The notes under the pieces are model-generated. The model searched no databases, was not told the DNA's origin, and saw only the letters and a list, made by a program, of their open reading frames with translations. DNA of 64,000 nt from Cepaea nemoralis (Eukaryota; Mollusca; Gastropoda; Stylommatophora; Helicidae): the NCBI GenBank assembly GCA_014155875.1, contig JACEFZ010013229.1:277978-341977 (forward strand), read 5' to 3'. Positions 1-11,638 of this stretch are shown here, piece by piece. Both the position numbers and the translations under genes were made by a program. How positions within the stretch are numbered: the stretch's first letter is position 1; each line of letters starts with the position of its first letter.

Positions 1-565
1 AACAATGTATACAACAGTGTCTACAACAATGTATACAACAGTGTCTACAACAATGTATACAACAGTGTCCACAACAATGTATACAACAATGTCTACAACA
101 ATGTATACAACAGTGTCTACAACAATGTGTACAAAGTGTCCACAACAATGTATACAATAGTGTCTACAACAATGTATACAACAGTGTCCACAACAATGTA
201 TACAACAATGTCTACAACAATGTATACAACAATGTATACAACAATGTCTACAACAATGTATACAACAGTGTCCACAACAATGTATACAACAGTGTCTACA
301 ACAATGTGTACAACAGTGACCACAACAATGTATACAACAATGTATACAACAATGTATACAACAATGTATACAACAGTGTCCACAACAATGTATACAACAG
401 TGTCTACAACAATGTATTCTAAATTGTTTACAACAAAAATCATACAATTGTCTACAACAATGTATTCTAAATTGTTTACAACAAAAATCATACAATTGTC
501 TACAACAATGCCTTCAATAGTGTTTACAATGATGTCGACAACAATGTATACAACAGTGTCAAAAG
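1..565. repeat. 12-bp minisatellite array (truncated by window edge)
   Basis: Tandem copies of a degenerate 12-mer, ACAACARTGTMT, mostly paired as 24-mers (ACAACAATGTAT then ACAACAGTGTCT). Near the end, a 48-bp block ending TCATACAATTGTCT is duplicated in tandem (about 414-461 and 462-509). Because 12 is a multiple of 3, both strands stay open for more than 100 codons (repetitive Thr/Tyr/Met on plus, Val/Tyr/Ile on minus). I regard these open frames as a by-product of the repeat, not genes. The array begins before base 1. Confidence 0.95.
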
Positions 566-1265
566 GTAACGTTGGTCTCTCCCCAAGATACGAGTTCAGG
601 CTCTATAATGTAGCAACGTTCACCTCGAGATCTATGTGGCTCTGGGGTATTATGGTACAGGACAGCATACATTGAGGCATGATGGTACAGGACAGCTTAA
701 CTATCTGAACTCCAAAAACGACTCAACGAATATACTGGTGGAGTGACCTGTGATGTATTTTAGAACCGCTGATATCAGATGACGGCTATGAGTGTGGGGG
801 AGATTCAAACTTGAGTCATTCTCGCTGACCATTCACTCCCGCTCTTCCATCAGTCATCATCTCCCTAGACCAGTGAGAGTGTTGGGAACAGAGCCAGCCG
901 CCTAGTATCCTAGTAATGCTAATCAACTACGCTTGCCTACCTTCAACCGAAGCTCACCATAATCGAGCTCCAACGGCCAATGTCATCAGGCTGCCCGTAA
1001 CTGGAACCATGCTTAACCTTTGGTGACTTACGAATTAGTAACGGCTTGAATCCCGTGACTGGTATTGAAACACATCCTATCCCTTCGTAAGCTGGAACAC
1101 AACTAAAGCTTGAGCCGTTATCGCGTTAGGTGACGTCGTATCATGACGTCTAAATTGCGTTCAATGTTGGTGTCACAATGTTCACCATTTGTGCCACTCT
1201 TTATCTTCTTCTTTGATGCGCTAACTCATCAATTGCCTGCATCACTGTCATTTGCCACATGACAA
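566..1265. other. Spacer between two minisatellite arrays
   Basis: Unique-looking sequence with no long open frame, no TSDs and no family I recognise. It separates two arrays of the same 12-mer, so it may be an insertion into, or a decayed part of, one larger array. Confidence 0.4.
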
Positions 1266-1600
1266 ACAGTGTCTACAACAAAGTCTTCAATAGTGTTTAC
1301 ATAAATGTTTAAAACAATATATACAAGACTGTCTACAACACAGGCTTCAATAGTGTTTACAACAATGTATACAACATTGTCTACAACAAGGTCTTCAATA
1401 GTGTCTGCAACAATGTATACAACAATATATACGACAATGCTTACAACAGTGTCTACAACAAAGTCTTCAATAGTGTTTACAACAATGTATACAATAATGT
1501 ATACAACATTGTCTACAACAAAGTCTTCCATAGTGTTTACAACGATTTCTGCAACAATGTCTACAACAATGCTCACAACGATGTCAACAATAATAAAGAG
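1266..1600. repeat. Second array of the 12-bp minisatellite
   Basis: The same 12-mer family in a different variant mix (ACAACAAAGTCT, TCAATAGTGTTT, ACAACAATGTAT). It is more diverged from unit to unit than the array at 1-565. The variants run in phase, so both strands are again open for about 100 codons with no sign of a real gene. Confidence 0.93.
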
Positions 1601-1784
1601 ATGCCTAGCATAGCCACTCTAGCTTGAGATCGATGTTAGCACGGTTCTAAAAAGCCTTTCTTTGGGAGAGTAAAGGAAAGAAACCGAGATGTAGAGTTGG
1701 CAAGCTTTACTAGAACATAATATATACTAATAGCACATGACAAAATCAACGTTGCGGCTTGAGTTGAGTTGACTTGAGTTAAGA

Positions 1785-2258
1785 ACCGACATCACTGCAC
1801 TCAGGACATTCCCATACGTGCTCCGTCCCCTCGTTCAACAGCCAGCGAAGAGTCATACAACTAATCGTTCCCACAGCTATCTGATTAAAAGTTCTCCAGG
1901 TCTTCCCTCTCAGTTTTGATATTTTCCAGAACCCCTGCCGATTCCCCGCAATCTCATTCTTTCCACATATGGGTTCTCAATCTGTTCCTCCACCTTCTCC
2001 ACCTGGTCCCACAAGCGCACGACTACCTCCCCCTTGTCCATAGACAAAATACCACCAAGAGGTTAATTCCCTGCTAGCCTATCAGCCTGTTCATTCCCTC
2101 GTACACCCGCATGGCCAGGGTAAAATATCCATACAATTCTCACGATCTGTGACCTCTGAAGCGAAGAGAGCCATTCCACATGAAACATTCCTTTCTCCAC
2201 CTTGCTAAGCATACTCTTTGTATCCGTCGTTGCCGCTTGACAAAATAACAAACACGCA
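1785..2258 (-). pseudogene. LINE RNase H domain and C-terminal Cys motif, fragment
   Basis: Minus-strand remnant of the C-terminal part of a Jockey/I-like LINE polyprotein. The RNase H end is clear (FYPGHAGVRGNEQADRLAG at about 2066-2122), with the His and Asp of the active site present. A frameshift follows, then a tail rich in Arg/Trp that ends in a CPECSDV motif and a stop near 1783. It is 5'-truncated. A few more of its bases probably lie beyond the RTE that interrupts it (after 5662). A 30-bp relic of the same 3' end sits at about 54304-54333. The fragment is non-functional. Confidence 0.75.
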
Positions 2259-2276
2259 CTGATAAAACTCATTCAT

Positions 2277-2765
2277 TTATTCAGTAGCATGTCCTTTGCA
2301 GAACCTCGCTCGCATAACAACCTTCCGGAAAACTTCTCGATCATAAGCAAGATGTCTCGCGTCTGATACACCCATCTCGAGATCATCCGCCACATCCTGC
2401 ACCCATCTTCTCTTTAGCCTTCCTCTTCCTCTCTTCCCAGGCATATACCCTTCCATTATTGTTCTCTCCAAACTTTCGTGACGTTTCAAGTGACCAAAAT
2501 GCTTCAATTTTCTTTGTTTTATCGTCTTTAATAGCCATCCCTCCTCAATATTCAACTCTTGAAGTATGGATGCATTTGTTCTTTTCTTTACCCAAGATAT
2601 TCTTAGAACTCGTCTATAACATTTATATTCAAAGGCGTTTATGCGCTGTTCAGCTTGTTTAGTAAGTGTCCATGTCTCACAGGCGTATGTTGCAATGGGA
2701 AAGATGCATGCTCTTAAAAATCTAATTTTTGTAGTTCTGTCTGTCCCACTCCATAATTTATTCAT
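2277..2765 (-). pseudogene. RTE C-terminal domain (frame 3)
   Basis: A 162-codon frame continuing the same polyprotein after the second frameshift. It carries the region typical of the RTE-like LINEs common in molluscs: YACETWTLTK, YRRVLRISWVKKRTN, KLKHFGHLKRHE, KRGRGRLKRRWVQDV, and a stop directly before the tail. This region follows the RT thumb. Its exact role is not known to me, although its basic character suggests nucleic-acid binding. The copy at 30.3-31.0 kb reads through this junction without the extra base, which is how the frameshift was recognised. Confidence 0.88.
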
Positions 2766-4902
2766 CTGCTTTTAGTCTTTGAAGAGCAATGGACAGTCGC
2801 CGTTTAATTTCTTTCATTGTGTCACCGTTATTGGTAATCAATGACCCAAGATATTCAAAATTTTCCACCACCTCCAATTTTCCCCCATTAATGTATATTT
2901 CTTTCTCCATAGTAGTTTTATCTGTATGCATTATCTTTGTTTTTGCTATGTTAAGATATAAGTTGTGATTTTCACTATTCAATTGGGTTGAGGCTATTAG
3001 GTTTTCTATGCCATTCTGTGTTGTGGATAGTAATACTGTATCATCAGCATATCGAATCTCTGGTATGTCATGACCGCCGATATTTAGGGCATCATATGGC
3101 TCCCTGTTTATATCATCTCTTACATTTCTCATTATATTTTCGGCGTACAGGTTAAACAAATAGGGTGACAGCACGCAGCCCTGACGGACTCCTTGCTTGA
3201 TGTCAAACCAATCTGATGTCTCGCCATCTATTCTAACTGCTGCTTGTTGGTCTAGATATAGCATTTTTATGAGATGTACTACATGTGATGGGAAGCCCAT
3301 ATTCCTCATGATTTCCCAAAGTTTATGATGTTGTACACAGTCAAATGCCTTTGAATAATCCACAAAACATGAGAATAGGTTTACATTAAATTCTCTGCAC
3401 TTCTCTATTATTAAACGCATGTTGAATATGTGATCTCTTGTTCCTCTTCCTTGTCTAAATCCAGCTTGAACCACGTTAATCTCTTCTTCCATTTTCTTAC
3501 TAAGTCTTCGCATTATGACTTTCAGTAGAATTTTACTTGCATGACTGATCAGGGCAACAGTTCTATAGTTGGTGCATAATTTCAGGTTGCCCTTTTTTGG
3601 TATTGGAATGAAGATAGTTCTCTTCCAATCTTTTGGCCATATACCATATTTCCAAATCTTTGTACATAATGCATGATATATGTGTATGCTTTCTTCTCCT
3701 CCCGCTTTAATTAGTTCAGCTGGTATCTCATCACATCCAGGTGATTTACCATTCTTCGGATTCTTTATAGCCCAAGCAATTTCATCTAATGAGGGTTCAG
3801 GTTCTGTCTCTACTGTCATTGGCTCATGTATCTCATTCATATCCTCACTGTCACTCATATCATACATTCCACTGCAGTACTCCTGCCATCTTTCTAGAAT
3901 TTGTCTAGATTCTGTTAAGGTATTTCCCATCTTGTCACAGATAACATTCAATTGAGGTTGAACATTTCTTGTCAATAACTTCATTTCTTTGAACATTTCA
4001 TAATCTCTTCCAGCCTTATGATATTGCTCTATTCTGGTACAGCAATCTTGTATATATTGATTTTTGTCCTTTCTTGTGTTCTTTCTTATTTCTCGAGTTA
4101 AAGATTTATACTTCATCCTGCGGTTAATTGATTCTTCTCCTTTCTGTTTCAGTTCCCTTCGTTGTTTTATTAATTCTAACGTGTCTAATGTAATCCATGG
4201 CTTAAGTTGCTTTTTCTTGGTAGGAATTAGATCTTTGGCTGCAGTTATCAAGATATCTCTAGCTTGTACTGCCAGTTCATCAGGTGTCATTTCTTCTTGT
4301 ACAGACATCAAGACCCCAAAGCGATTCCTAACTTCTATGTTGTATGCGTCTGGTATGTTTGTGAGATCAAAACGAAGTGGCCTTGGTCCTCGGGTAAGCT
4401 TTTTGAGTTTTAATTTCAGATCTGCTTCTAATAACTGATGATCTGTATCACAGTCTGCACTTCGTAGGGTTTTTGCAGATGTTATGCTTGATCTCCATCT
4501 TCTATGTATTAAAATATAATCTATCTGATTTTTGGTAAAACTGTCTGGAGACTTCCATGTGAAGAGTCTTCTTGGATGTTGTTTAAAAAGTGTGTTGGCT
4601 ATCGTTAACTCATTTTCTGTGCAAAATTCAATTAATTTGTCACCTGCATCATTTCTATTTCCTAATCCAAATTTTCCTAAAACGTGTCTCTCATTTTCAG
4701 CTCTGCCTGCACCTACTTTTGCATTAAAATCTCCCATTATTATTGCTATATCATTATGACCAATCTTATTTAATGTGTCTTGTAGTGTGTTGTAAAAATC
4801 TTCAATTTCGTCCTCCTCTGCTGCTTGAAGTAGGTGCATATATCTGTATGAGAGTTGTGTTTTTTGGACGGCCTTTAAGTCTAATAGTGAGGATTCTATC
4901 AC
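2758..4902 (-). pseudogene. RTE endonuclease C-terminus plus reverse transcriptase (frame 2)
   Basis: A 714-codon open frame that takes over from the endonuclease after a one-base frameshift near 4825, so its first 20 or so codons overlap the upstream frame and are not real. It holds the rest of the endonuclease (GDFNAKVGAG at about residue 57, NQIDYI, SADCDTDHQ) and then a complete-looking reverse transcriptase: IPIPKKGN, VDYSKAFDCV, GVRQGCVLSPYLFNLY and the catalytic YADD at about residues 618-621. All recognisable catalytic residues are present. The frame ends just after EYLGSLITNNGD because of a single-base insertion near 2768. Family role: copying element RNA into DNA at the nicked site. 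Confidence 0.9.
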
Positions 4903-5323
4903 TAACTGGATTATATCCCATTAAAGTTTTTGCAGTTGTCTTATCTAAACAAAATGCCACTCCACTCTGGCCTCCGACATCTCTACCAGAATAAATGAAA
5001 ATACTTCCATTTTCAGTTGTAAAATGTCCCTTGCCGCTCCAGCGATGTTCACTAATTCCTAAAATTTGAATGTTTAACCTCTCAATCTCATCACACACTA
5101 CTTTAAGCTTTCCCTCATACAAACTTCTCACATTCCACGTTGCCATTCTCACTCTGTTTCTTAGTCTGACACAGGGGATTTCCTTGGTAACACAGTCAGG
5201 ATTAACTCCGTCATCACGATTACTAGTACTGGTCCCTGCGTCACACTCTTCCCCAGTGTTATCTGATCTGCCTGGCCTGGGGGTCTCGCCACCAGATCTC
5301 TTTCTTATTATGTTTACTTTCAT
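4802..5323 (-). pseudogene. RTE endonuclease, N-terminal part (frame 1)
   Basis: The 173-codon open frame begins the LINE polyprotein. After about 50 basic and polar residues it enters an endonuclease/exonuclease/phosphatase fold: RMATWNVRSLYEGKL (residues about 58-72), then LGISEHRW with the catalytic Glu, and IQIYAPT at the end. In the family this domain nicks target DNA to start target-primed reverse transcription. The frame breaks near 4825, where one extra base is present compared with the frame that continues the domain. The remaining endonuclease motifs are in the next entry. The start used is the first Met of the open frame, just inside the 5' UTR. Confidence 0.85.
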
Positions 5324-5662
5324 GGTTGTTATGGTTTCTTGGCAAGTTTTGCAGAAGGTAGTTTGCCATTGCTTTCCTTCTGGGCAGTGACTGTACTAGT
5401 CGGTGGCCATAGCCATTGTCTCTACTGATGAGATCATCTGCCTATCGCCGCAGAGTGCAAGACCATAACCAACAACAATATGTCGGCTGCTCTCACATTC
5501 CATCCACCACCTGCTTCCATGGCTTCACGTAACCCTGATCGGGGGGCTAAACGGGTTCTCCACCTTGCCCAAGGGTGTCCCGTAGACTAACGGAGGAAAG
5601 GAGGCGTCTTACATCTCCTTTGATAGGGGATACCCCTACCCCGCAAGCCGGCTGATAAAACT

Positions 5663-6404
5663 ACATATTATATATTTACTTGATTCACGGGGCCTTGTAA
5701 CTCCAGGACCTTACTTCAAAACTCGTATTTCTTGTTCATTGTAAAAACTACCGCACAACATATTAATGTTGATAATTTCAACAGTTTGGCTATCCGCATT
5801 AAAATATCTTTTTAATCTTTACAGATGTGTATGTACAATGTATGTTAGATATAAAGTAAATACACATACATGTCTTCAATAACGGCTTTTGTCATTTATG
5901 GATCATCAACAACGTGCCTGGTTTTGCTATAACTTCTTCACCTTCGAACATCAATATCAATAGATGCAAAGACAGCAGCAGTCAACTTAAGCTTGTTGGC
6001 ATCCCTACTTAGTTTGTCCTCTAATGGAGAGGGTGTACTTGTCTCTGTTCTGCATATATGTGAGACTTCTGCAACAAAAGTCATAGCCATACTTCCACAG
6101 TTACATTCATCAATGGCTCGAATATTTAGGTTATTAAACAAGTAGTATTTCAGCCTGTTGTGGTCTGTCCGTGGTGTGCTGGAATAAAACACGTTCTGAC
6201 ACCGACTCGAATGTAATCATCTAGGAATCAGATGAGGTTAAACGGAGAAGAGGGCGGTAAAAGAAAATCTTGGTCTGGTAACTGTTAAGAGTGGGCAGAA
6301 TGAGTACTTCTTCATTTGAAGACAGACAGCAGTGCAGGGTTCTGATTACTCATGCGTATATTATGGTCCCTTACGAACCACCCTTAGGATCACGGCTTGA
6401 ATGG
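5663..6404. other. Region with no recognisable gene
   Basis: The first bases after the TSD probably belong to the interrupted RNase H fragment. The rest is AT-rich and shows no family I recognise. An 84-codon minus-strand open frame at 5938-6192 has no domain features and is likely chance. Confidence 0.4.
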
Positions 6405-6410
<6 letters not shown>

Positions 6411-6447
<37 letters not shown>

Positions 6448-6448
6448 T

Positions 6449-6526
<78 letters not shown>
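6411..6526. repeat. (TG)n microsatellite
   Basis: About 115 bp of TG dinucleotides with a few interruptions (TATT and TTTG near 6444-6464). Open frames across it are artefacts of the repeat. Confidence 0.97.
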
Positions 6527-6528
<2 letters not shown>

Positions 6529-6939
6529 GGGCCACTTGGATATTAATATCATACTTAACGCGTCATACAAAATAATCAACTTAAAAATTGTCTTGTCTAT
6601 TTGAGCAAATATTTAATTAACTCATCTCTAGTATGGCAGAAGTGAAATATAAATCAAAATCAGAATAGAAATGGCCAAAGATGCTTTCGACAGTATGAAA
6701 TCAGTACTAACATCTAGATAGTTTAGTTTAGTCGATGGATCAACATCACGGCACACAGGTGGAACCCATAAGTGCTCTTTTTTCCTCCTAACTCAAACCT
6801 GAGTCTGGAGAAACTCAGCTCAGTGCACGAACTCCGTAGCACTGGCGAGGAACCTAAAATACTTTGGGTAGATTTTTAACTCGAAATTTTTCCCGGGCAG
6901 CGCCGTTAGGCTACTCTTTTTCGACTTTCAACTGCCAAG
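6527..6939. other. Region with no recognisable gene
   Basis: No open frame, TSD or repeat family recognised. It precedes a SINE-like segment. Confidence 0.4.
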
Positions 6940-7115
6940 AGATTTCTTACGTGCGCAACAATACACACGAGCGTCAGATCTCACTACCCAGAGACCGGGG
7001 GACATTTTATTACTAGATAGAAGTCCACGTGAAAAAATCCAGGACCTTACCGGGCCTTGAACTCGGGACCTCCAGCACTCGAGGCGGACACCATACCTCG
7101 AGACCACGCAGCCCC
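6940..7115 (-). mobile_element. tRNA-derived SINE-like segment
   Basis: Read on the minus strand, bases 7115 down to about 7040 look like a tRNA gene. There is an A-box-like stretch (GCGTGGTCTCGAGG) followed by a B-box-like GAGTTCAAGGC, then a body. The length and boundaries of the body are uncertain. Confidence 0.45.
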
Positions 7116-7130
7116 CTTAGAGATTAACAA

Positions 7131-7560
7131 CGCATTAAAGCTGAGAATTGTAAATTCAACATTACTGTATGACGAGGAAGCCTCGACATTGAACAAGCAG
7201 CTAGAAAGTCGAATAGAGGCCCTGATAATGTGGATATACAGACGAATATGTCGCGTTTCATGGAAACGAAAATCAAATACAGAGGTTCTAGAAAAACTGG
7301 GAATGAAAAGAGAGTTGATGAAAGAAATGAAACAATAGAGGCAAGTGAAATATTTTGGTCACATTAATAGACATGATACTCTTATAAAAACCATACTGGG
7401 CGGCAAGGTTGAGAGCAAGCGAGCAAGAGGTAGACAACAATACAAGTGGGAAAATAACAATAATCTGATAGAATGCACAGTCAGTACGAAAGACAGACAG
7501 TGTTGGAGATCCATTACAGCCAACTTTAATTGTGGAGACGGCGACTGATTGATTGAATGA
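7131..7560 (+). pseudogene. RTE-like LINE C-terminal fragment
   Basis: Two plus-strand open pieces (ending 7338 and 7548), separated by a stop, carry the C-terminal region of an RTE-like LINE. Motifs are MWIYRRICRVSWKRKSN, VKYFGHINRHDTL and GRQQYKWE. A TGAT/TTGA-type tail follows (about 7545-7565). It is 5'-truncated and more diverged than the RTE at 2270-5651. No EN or RT remains. Confidence 0.75.
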
Positions 7561-7738
7561 TTGAGTATGACTGCTCGAACTGCTTCTATTTAGTAAGTCG
7601 TGTGATGTTAGCAGGTATAGATGATATAGCTACTCGCAACTGCATGTCCAGGTTTGCGTCGATCAGTCTGAAAGGTAGTCGACTCTTTGCGGTTAAGTTT
7701 CCCCGTGAACTATTCACAGCAGTAAGTTATTCCGAACA

Positions 7739-7808
<70 letters not shown>

Positions 7809-7837
7809 GGTCGGTTGGTTGGTTGGTTGGTTGGTTG

Positions 7838-7878
<41 letters not shown>

Positions 7879-7885
7879 ATAGTTA
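7739..7885. repeat. (TTAG)n tail of a LINE with a (GGTT)n core
   Basis: About 145 bp of TTAG repeats with a central run of GGTT. It sits exactly at the 3' end of the minus-strand family B LINE that follows. Other family B copies also end in CTAA-type repeats (42404 and 56996 regions), so this is an expanded LINE tail, not an unrelated microsatellite. Confidence 0.9.
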
Positions 7886-9120
7886 GTCGACAGGTGATCC
7901 TCATTGCATATCGAACCATTCAGTCCATAAGTGCTCGGATCCCCTCCTCAGCAAATCCCGCAGCGTGTAGCGGCTAACGACATCAGTTCTGTGTTGGTTT
8001 ATCAATCTGCTTTGGCTTCCTGCGTAGTGTTCTTGTTTGGCCATCCCTATTTTAATTTGCTGTTCTCACATTCTGGCCATGGTTGTAGATTCACAGACAT
8101 CACTTGGTTTTTGCAAAAGTCTTACTTCTCGTAAAGCATTTAGAATGTCAGCCTGGTCGATGGCGCGTCCGACCTCCAGAGGAGCCTTACCTACGAGCTT
8201 ACCAGTCCGCTCATTTCCTTGTACTTCCGCATGCCCTGGCACGAAGATGAAACTAATCTTTGCCTGCCGAGACCGTCAGTGTCTTGAGCCATGTTATTGT
8301 TTTACTTACTGTCAGGCTACTTGTGGTCTCAGTAAAAGCACCAGAGTCCTCCTTCACAATTCTCCCTCCGGCTTGAGCCGTAAAGGCCCATGAGCTTCTC
8401 ACATGTCGGACGACCGACCCATCTGTGTAGATGACAGCATCACCGCCTAGCAAATTCTCGAAAATCAACGCTTGTACTTCAGCATCCACAGCAGCCGGAA
8501 TTTCTTGTGTGCATTTTCTAAAACTGAAAAGGATGTGCAGAAACCTGTTGGCACTTGTACCCACTCCTCGCCAGGTTCTAAGTCCTCAAGTGAACACACC
8601 TGTTGAAGAATGTCTTCGGCTTGACCCATCCACGATCGTCCTCTTTTTAACCTGCTGCCTTTCACCTTCATAATTTCACTATGCAGTGGATGTTGTATGT
8701 TTGCGTTAACTCTCAAGTAGGCGCATGCTCTGCAAACTTGACTTCTGTCTTCAATGGTTGAAAAATCAAGAAGATAGCGCATCGCCCTGCATGCTGTATC
8801 TCTTGTACATCCAAAAATAATGCGCATAGCTTCATTCTATATCCTTTCCATCCTTTGTATCTGCTTACGGCTGAGAGCTGGGATTGCCATCGCGTACTCA
8901 GAAACAGACTTGACTAGCCCCTCGTACAGAAGACATAGATGGCGCTGCTCACAGTTTGCTACCGCCATCCCCCGAAACGCAGCCAAACCCCGCTTGACCT
9001 TTGTTATCACCTGGTCTATGTTATCATTATAAGCATGGCTTCGATCAAACCGTATCCCCAGGTAATTCATTGCCTGCGTTCTTTCCACCATCTCTGAAAA
9101 CAGCTTTACAGCAACATTCC
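7886..9120 (-). pseudogene. Family B LINE (Jockey/I-like, RNase H), 5'-truncated copy
   Basis: Minus-strand 3' part of a LINE polyprotein in several frames. It includes the RT thumb region (MNYLGIRFDRSHAYND, then CLLYEGLVKSVSEYAMAI, frame 9091-8837), a linker (RYLLDFSTIEDRSQVC and GRSWMGQAEDILQQV, 8827-8465), and RNase H starting at YTDGSVVRHVRSSWAF (8564-8253). The end of RNase H and the 3' part run to about 7886 with stops and shifts. The copy starts abruptly at about 9120, the usual 5' truncation of a LINE. It is inactive. Confidence 0.88.
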
Positions 9121-9168
9121 AACACCAAGATAACTATTAAATTTAAATTAATCGGTCCGCAGCCCTAA

Positions 9169-9175
9169 TATATAT

Positions 9176-9229
<54 letters not shown>
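9169..9229. repeat. (TA)n microsatellite
   Basis: About 60 bp of TA with one slip near 9186. It lies close to the 5' end of the truncated LINE copy. Confidence 0.95.
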
Positions 9230-9231
<2 letters not shown>

Positions 9232-10884
9232 TCTACAAGGTGTGGACTGCGCCTGCCCTGCAGCCAGCAGGGCAAGAATCGGCTAGCCTCTATCAGGAGG
9301 GATGAAAAGTGAAACTTAGTAGCCTGCCGATGACACTCCGAAAAGGAGGCTGAAGCAACTCGTCGTCTTGGAGTTAGACGGGTATAGCGTGTCCCACATA
9401 TTCTATTTTTTGTGTTTTCGGCCACTGGGGATGTCCACTATCTACATACTATTGCAGGGTGTATGAATAAGTATGCTGAAAAGAGAAATTATCTTATGCC
9501 TTTGATGACCTTGTCACATTGTTGTAATATGCAAGTGATGGGCAATGTTGACAGATGGAGTTGAATATTAGTCAACCCAGTACAGCTATCAGAAACGCTA
9601 ATAGCCGACAAGGGGCCGAATTGGTAAGCATCATACCATATATGCACAGGTTATGATTAGAGATTATGAATTTCAATCTAGATAGTAGAAATTCTTATTC
9701 CACAGATTTTCAAGTCCTAGTCCAAGGATAGTACCCGAGGACTGACAAATCAAAGTGATGAAATAGTAGAAGTTTGATTTGAAAGGTTATAATGTAAAAT
9801 AGGTAAATTGAATTTAGAATTGTTTGTGAAAAAAAAAAATGTTGCTCATTTTTGTTTTTCAAGTGAACGGGGGTGAGTGTCATGGGCCTAGGACAGATCA
9901 TGGGCCACCCGGTATAGACAGCCTGCAGCTTCACGCAGTCCGACGTGAAGATGAGAAGATCGAGAATCACGCGTTGCATGAGGCGAATCGCTGAGCAGGG
10001 GGTAACATCTCCTTGAAGGTTCATTCACGTCTAGACCGAGCTTGGGGTAGGGCTGATGATGGCGAATGACAGAATCTTATCTTGCCTCCACGTTGTGTAT
10101 ATGCCGAGCTGGTGAAACAGAGTTGGAATGCTGACGTCGTCTGAGAGTTTTGCCGATCGAGTTGATTGAAGAGGGCAAGTATGATCTGTTTGCAATTTTA
10201 GTAACATTGTTTATTGACCGTGATGAGGCAATTTGTTACTTGTTTTGAAGATACGATAATACATTGTGTCGAAATAATGCTGCTGTTGTGTCGTGAATAG
10301 TCACCGTTGAAGTGATGTTCATATTTACGTCATGTGTGTGTAAAGAGTCATGTTCACAGAGGAAGTAAGAAGTCTAGTTGCTAGTCCACATCAAGTAGAG
10401 CTATAAGAGCACCACAGTCAGCATGGTGGCATGTGTACATTCAGATACAAGATATTCCTGGAGAACGACAGGACGCTTCGCGCCACTTCCACCTATAAGC
10501 TTATTGGCATACATGTGCTACGGAGCCAAGAATCACCGCTAAACTCATAGACGCACCCTCTAAACTCATTGGCATATACGTTAATTCATCTACGCAAATA
10601 AGCTTGTTGGCAGAGCCGATGGGTCTATACAAATGTGGGTCTAACACCGTATGCCCGATGCTTCTTAATTGCCCTTTAATTACTTACATATATTTGTCCT
10701 GTGGCACCCGCAGAAGTGCAGTTGCTTTCCTGTCCGAGGGGTGGGTTTTAGATTCACCACCAAGGCTCATTTATTTTTTTTACAGTCGACCTACTTTTTC
10801 AGGTTTACTCAGGCTAACACGAACACCAGAAAATGTCTCTGAAAGTAAACGCGGCCGGTCTGAGGGTAGTCACATCACCCACCA
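9230..10884. other. Region with no recognisable gene
   Basis: Bases 9233-9430 read on minus resemble the GC-richer 5' UTR style of the LINEs in this window, but I cannot match them to one. The rest has no recognised domain. Open frames at 9710-10024 (minus) and 10604-11221 (plus, overlapping a SINE) show no family features. Confidence 0.35.
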
Positions 10885-11100
10885 TGTCTCGGTTTTTTTT
10901 CGCATATCCATTACAAGAAATCGCTGTCAACACCAGCGTTTTACCGCTGTCGTTGATTTATTGGCAAGATTACACTCAGTAGTTTGTCATTTCTTTCTGA
11001 GCGGACGGCTCACTTATCCCGTAAGTTACAAAAGAACCGCTTCCAATTCTCGCACGCTGCGTTACCTTACGTGGCTAAACGGGATTAATGTCTCGGTTAA
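10885..11100 (-). mobile_element. tRNA-derived SINE, diverged copy
   Basis: Minus-strand copy of the SINE seen better at 17086-17335 and 47561-47796. A poly-T run at about 10892 (poly-A on minus) is followed by the complement of the conserved body (CGCTGTCAACACCAGCG, then GCAAGATTACACTCAGTAG) and of the tRNA-like head. It is clearly older than the other copies. Confidence 0.7.
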
Positions 11101-11638
11101 TATATTCAAATACAGAGTTAGCACCATAAACCATACACACCCCACAACTTGTAAAATATTATTCTCATCTATCATCTCTCATCTCATCTTGGTCCTATTG
11201 TATCCTGCGGTATCGAGGTGACGTATAAAAAGCGGGAGTGTGCCTGTTTATGGGTTTCATGTATCGAATTACCATGAACACTGTTATTCCCTCTGTCCAC
11301 CATTTACGTGGTAGGCCAGGACATGTCAATTAAGCCTAGAATTTATTCAATGTGTGTGATTTACTAGGCAATTTTACGTCCAGTAATTTGCAATTGCTTA
11401 TCAACCAATCGATTTGCTTCCACATCACCTGTGACAGATTTCAAACCCTTGGCTCGGTAAGTCGGGCAATTGTGTTTCACTAACCCCTTAGCGACAGATG
11501 TCTGCACGGCTGCGTTACCTTGTTCATAACTGATACACCGTATACCAGGGGAAGTCAATAAGTAAGTGACAAATTGCTGTAGAAAATAACCAAATATGAT
11601 AACAACTTCAAACTTTTTTTTAAAATACATACATTGTC

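Larger units (their letters stand above)
2270..5651 (-). mobile_element. Full-length RTE-like LINE with 11-bp TSD
   Basis: Non-LTR retrotransposon on the minus strand. It is flanked by a perfect 11-bp target-site duplication, CTGATAAAACT, at 2259-2269 and 5652-5662. It has a roughly 330-bp 5' UTR (5324-5651), an apurinic-type endonuclease, a reverse transcriptase, a conserved C-terminal region, and a short (TGAA)n-like 3' tail (ATTCATTTATTCA at 2271-2283 on plus). It landed in the RNase H fragment beside it. Perfect TSDs and only two single-base frameshifts mark it as the youngest LINE here. A second, rearranged copy lies at 30305-36820, and a 245-bp 3' end lies at 48763-49007. Confidence 0.92.

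Noticed and set aside
127..675. 182-codon Thr/Tyr/Met-rich open frame
   Set aside because: It arises because the minisatellite period is a multiple of three; both strands are equally open and there is no promoter, splice or domain evidence.
10604..11221. 205-codon plus frame
   Set aside because: It overlaps a minus-strand SINE and shows no domain, so it is probably chance.
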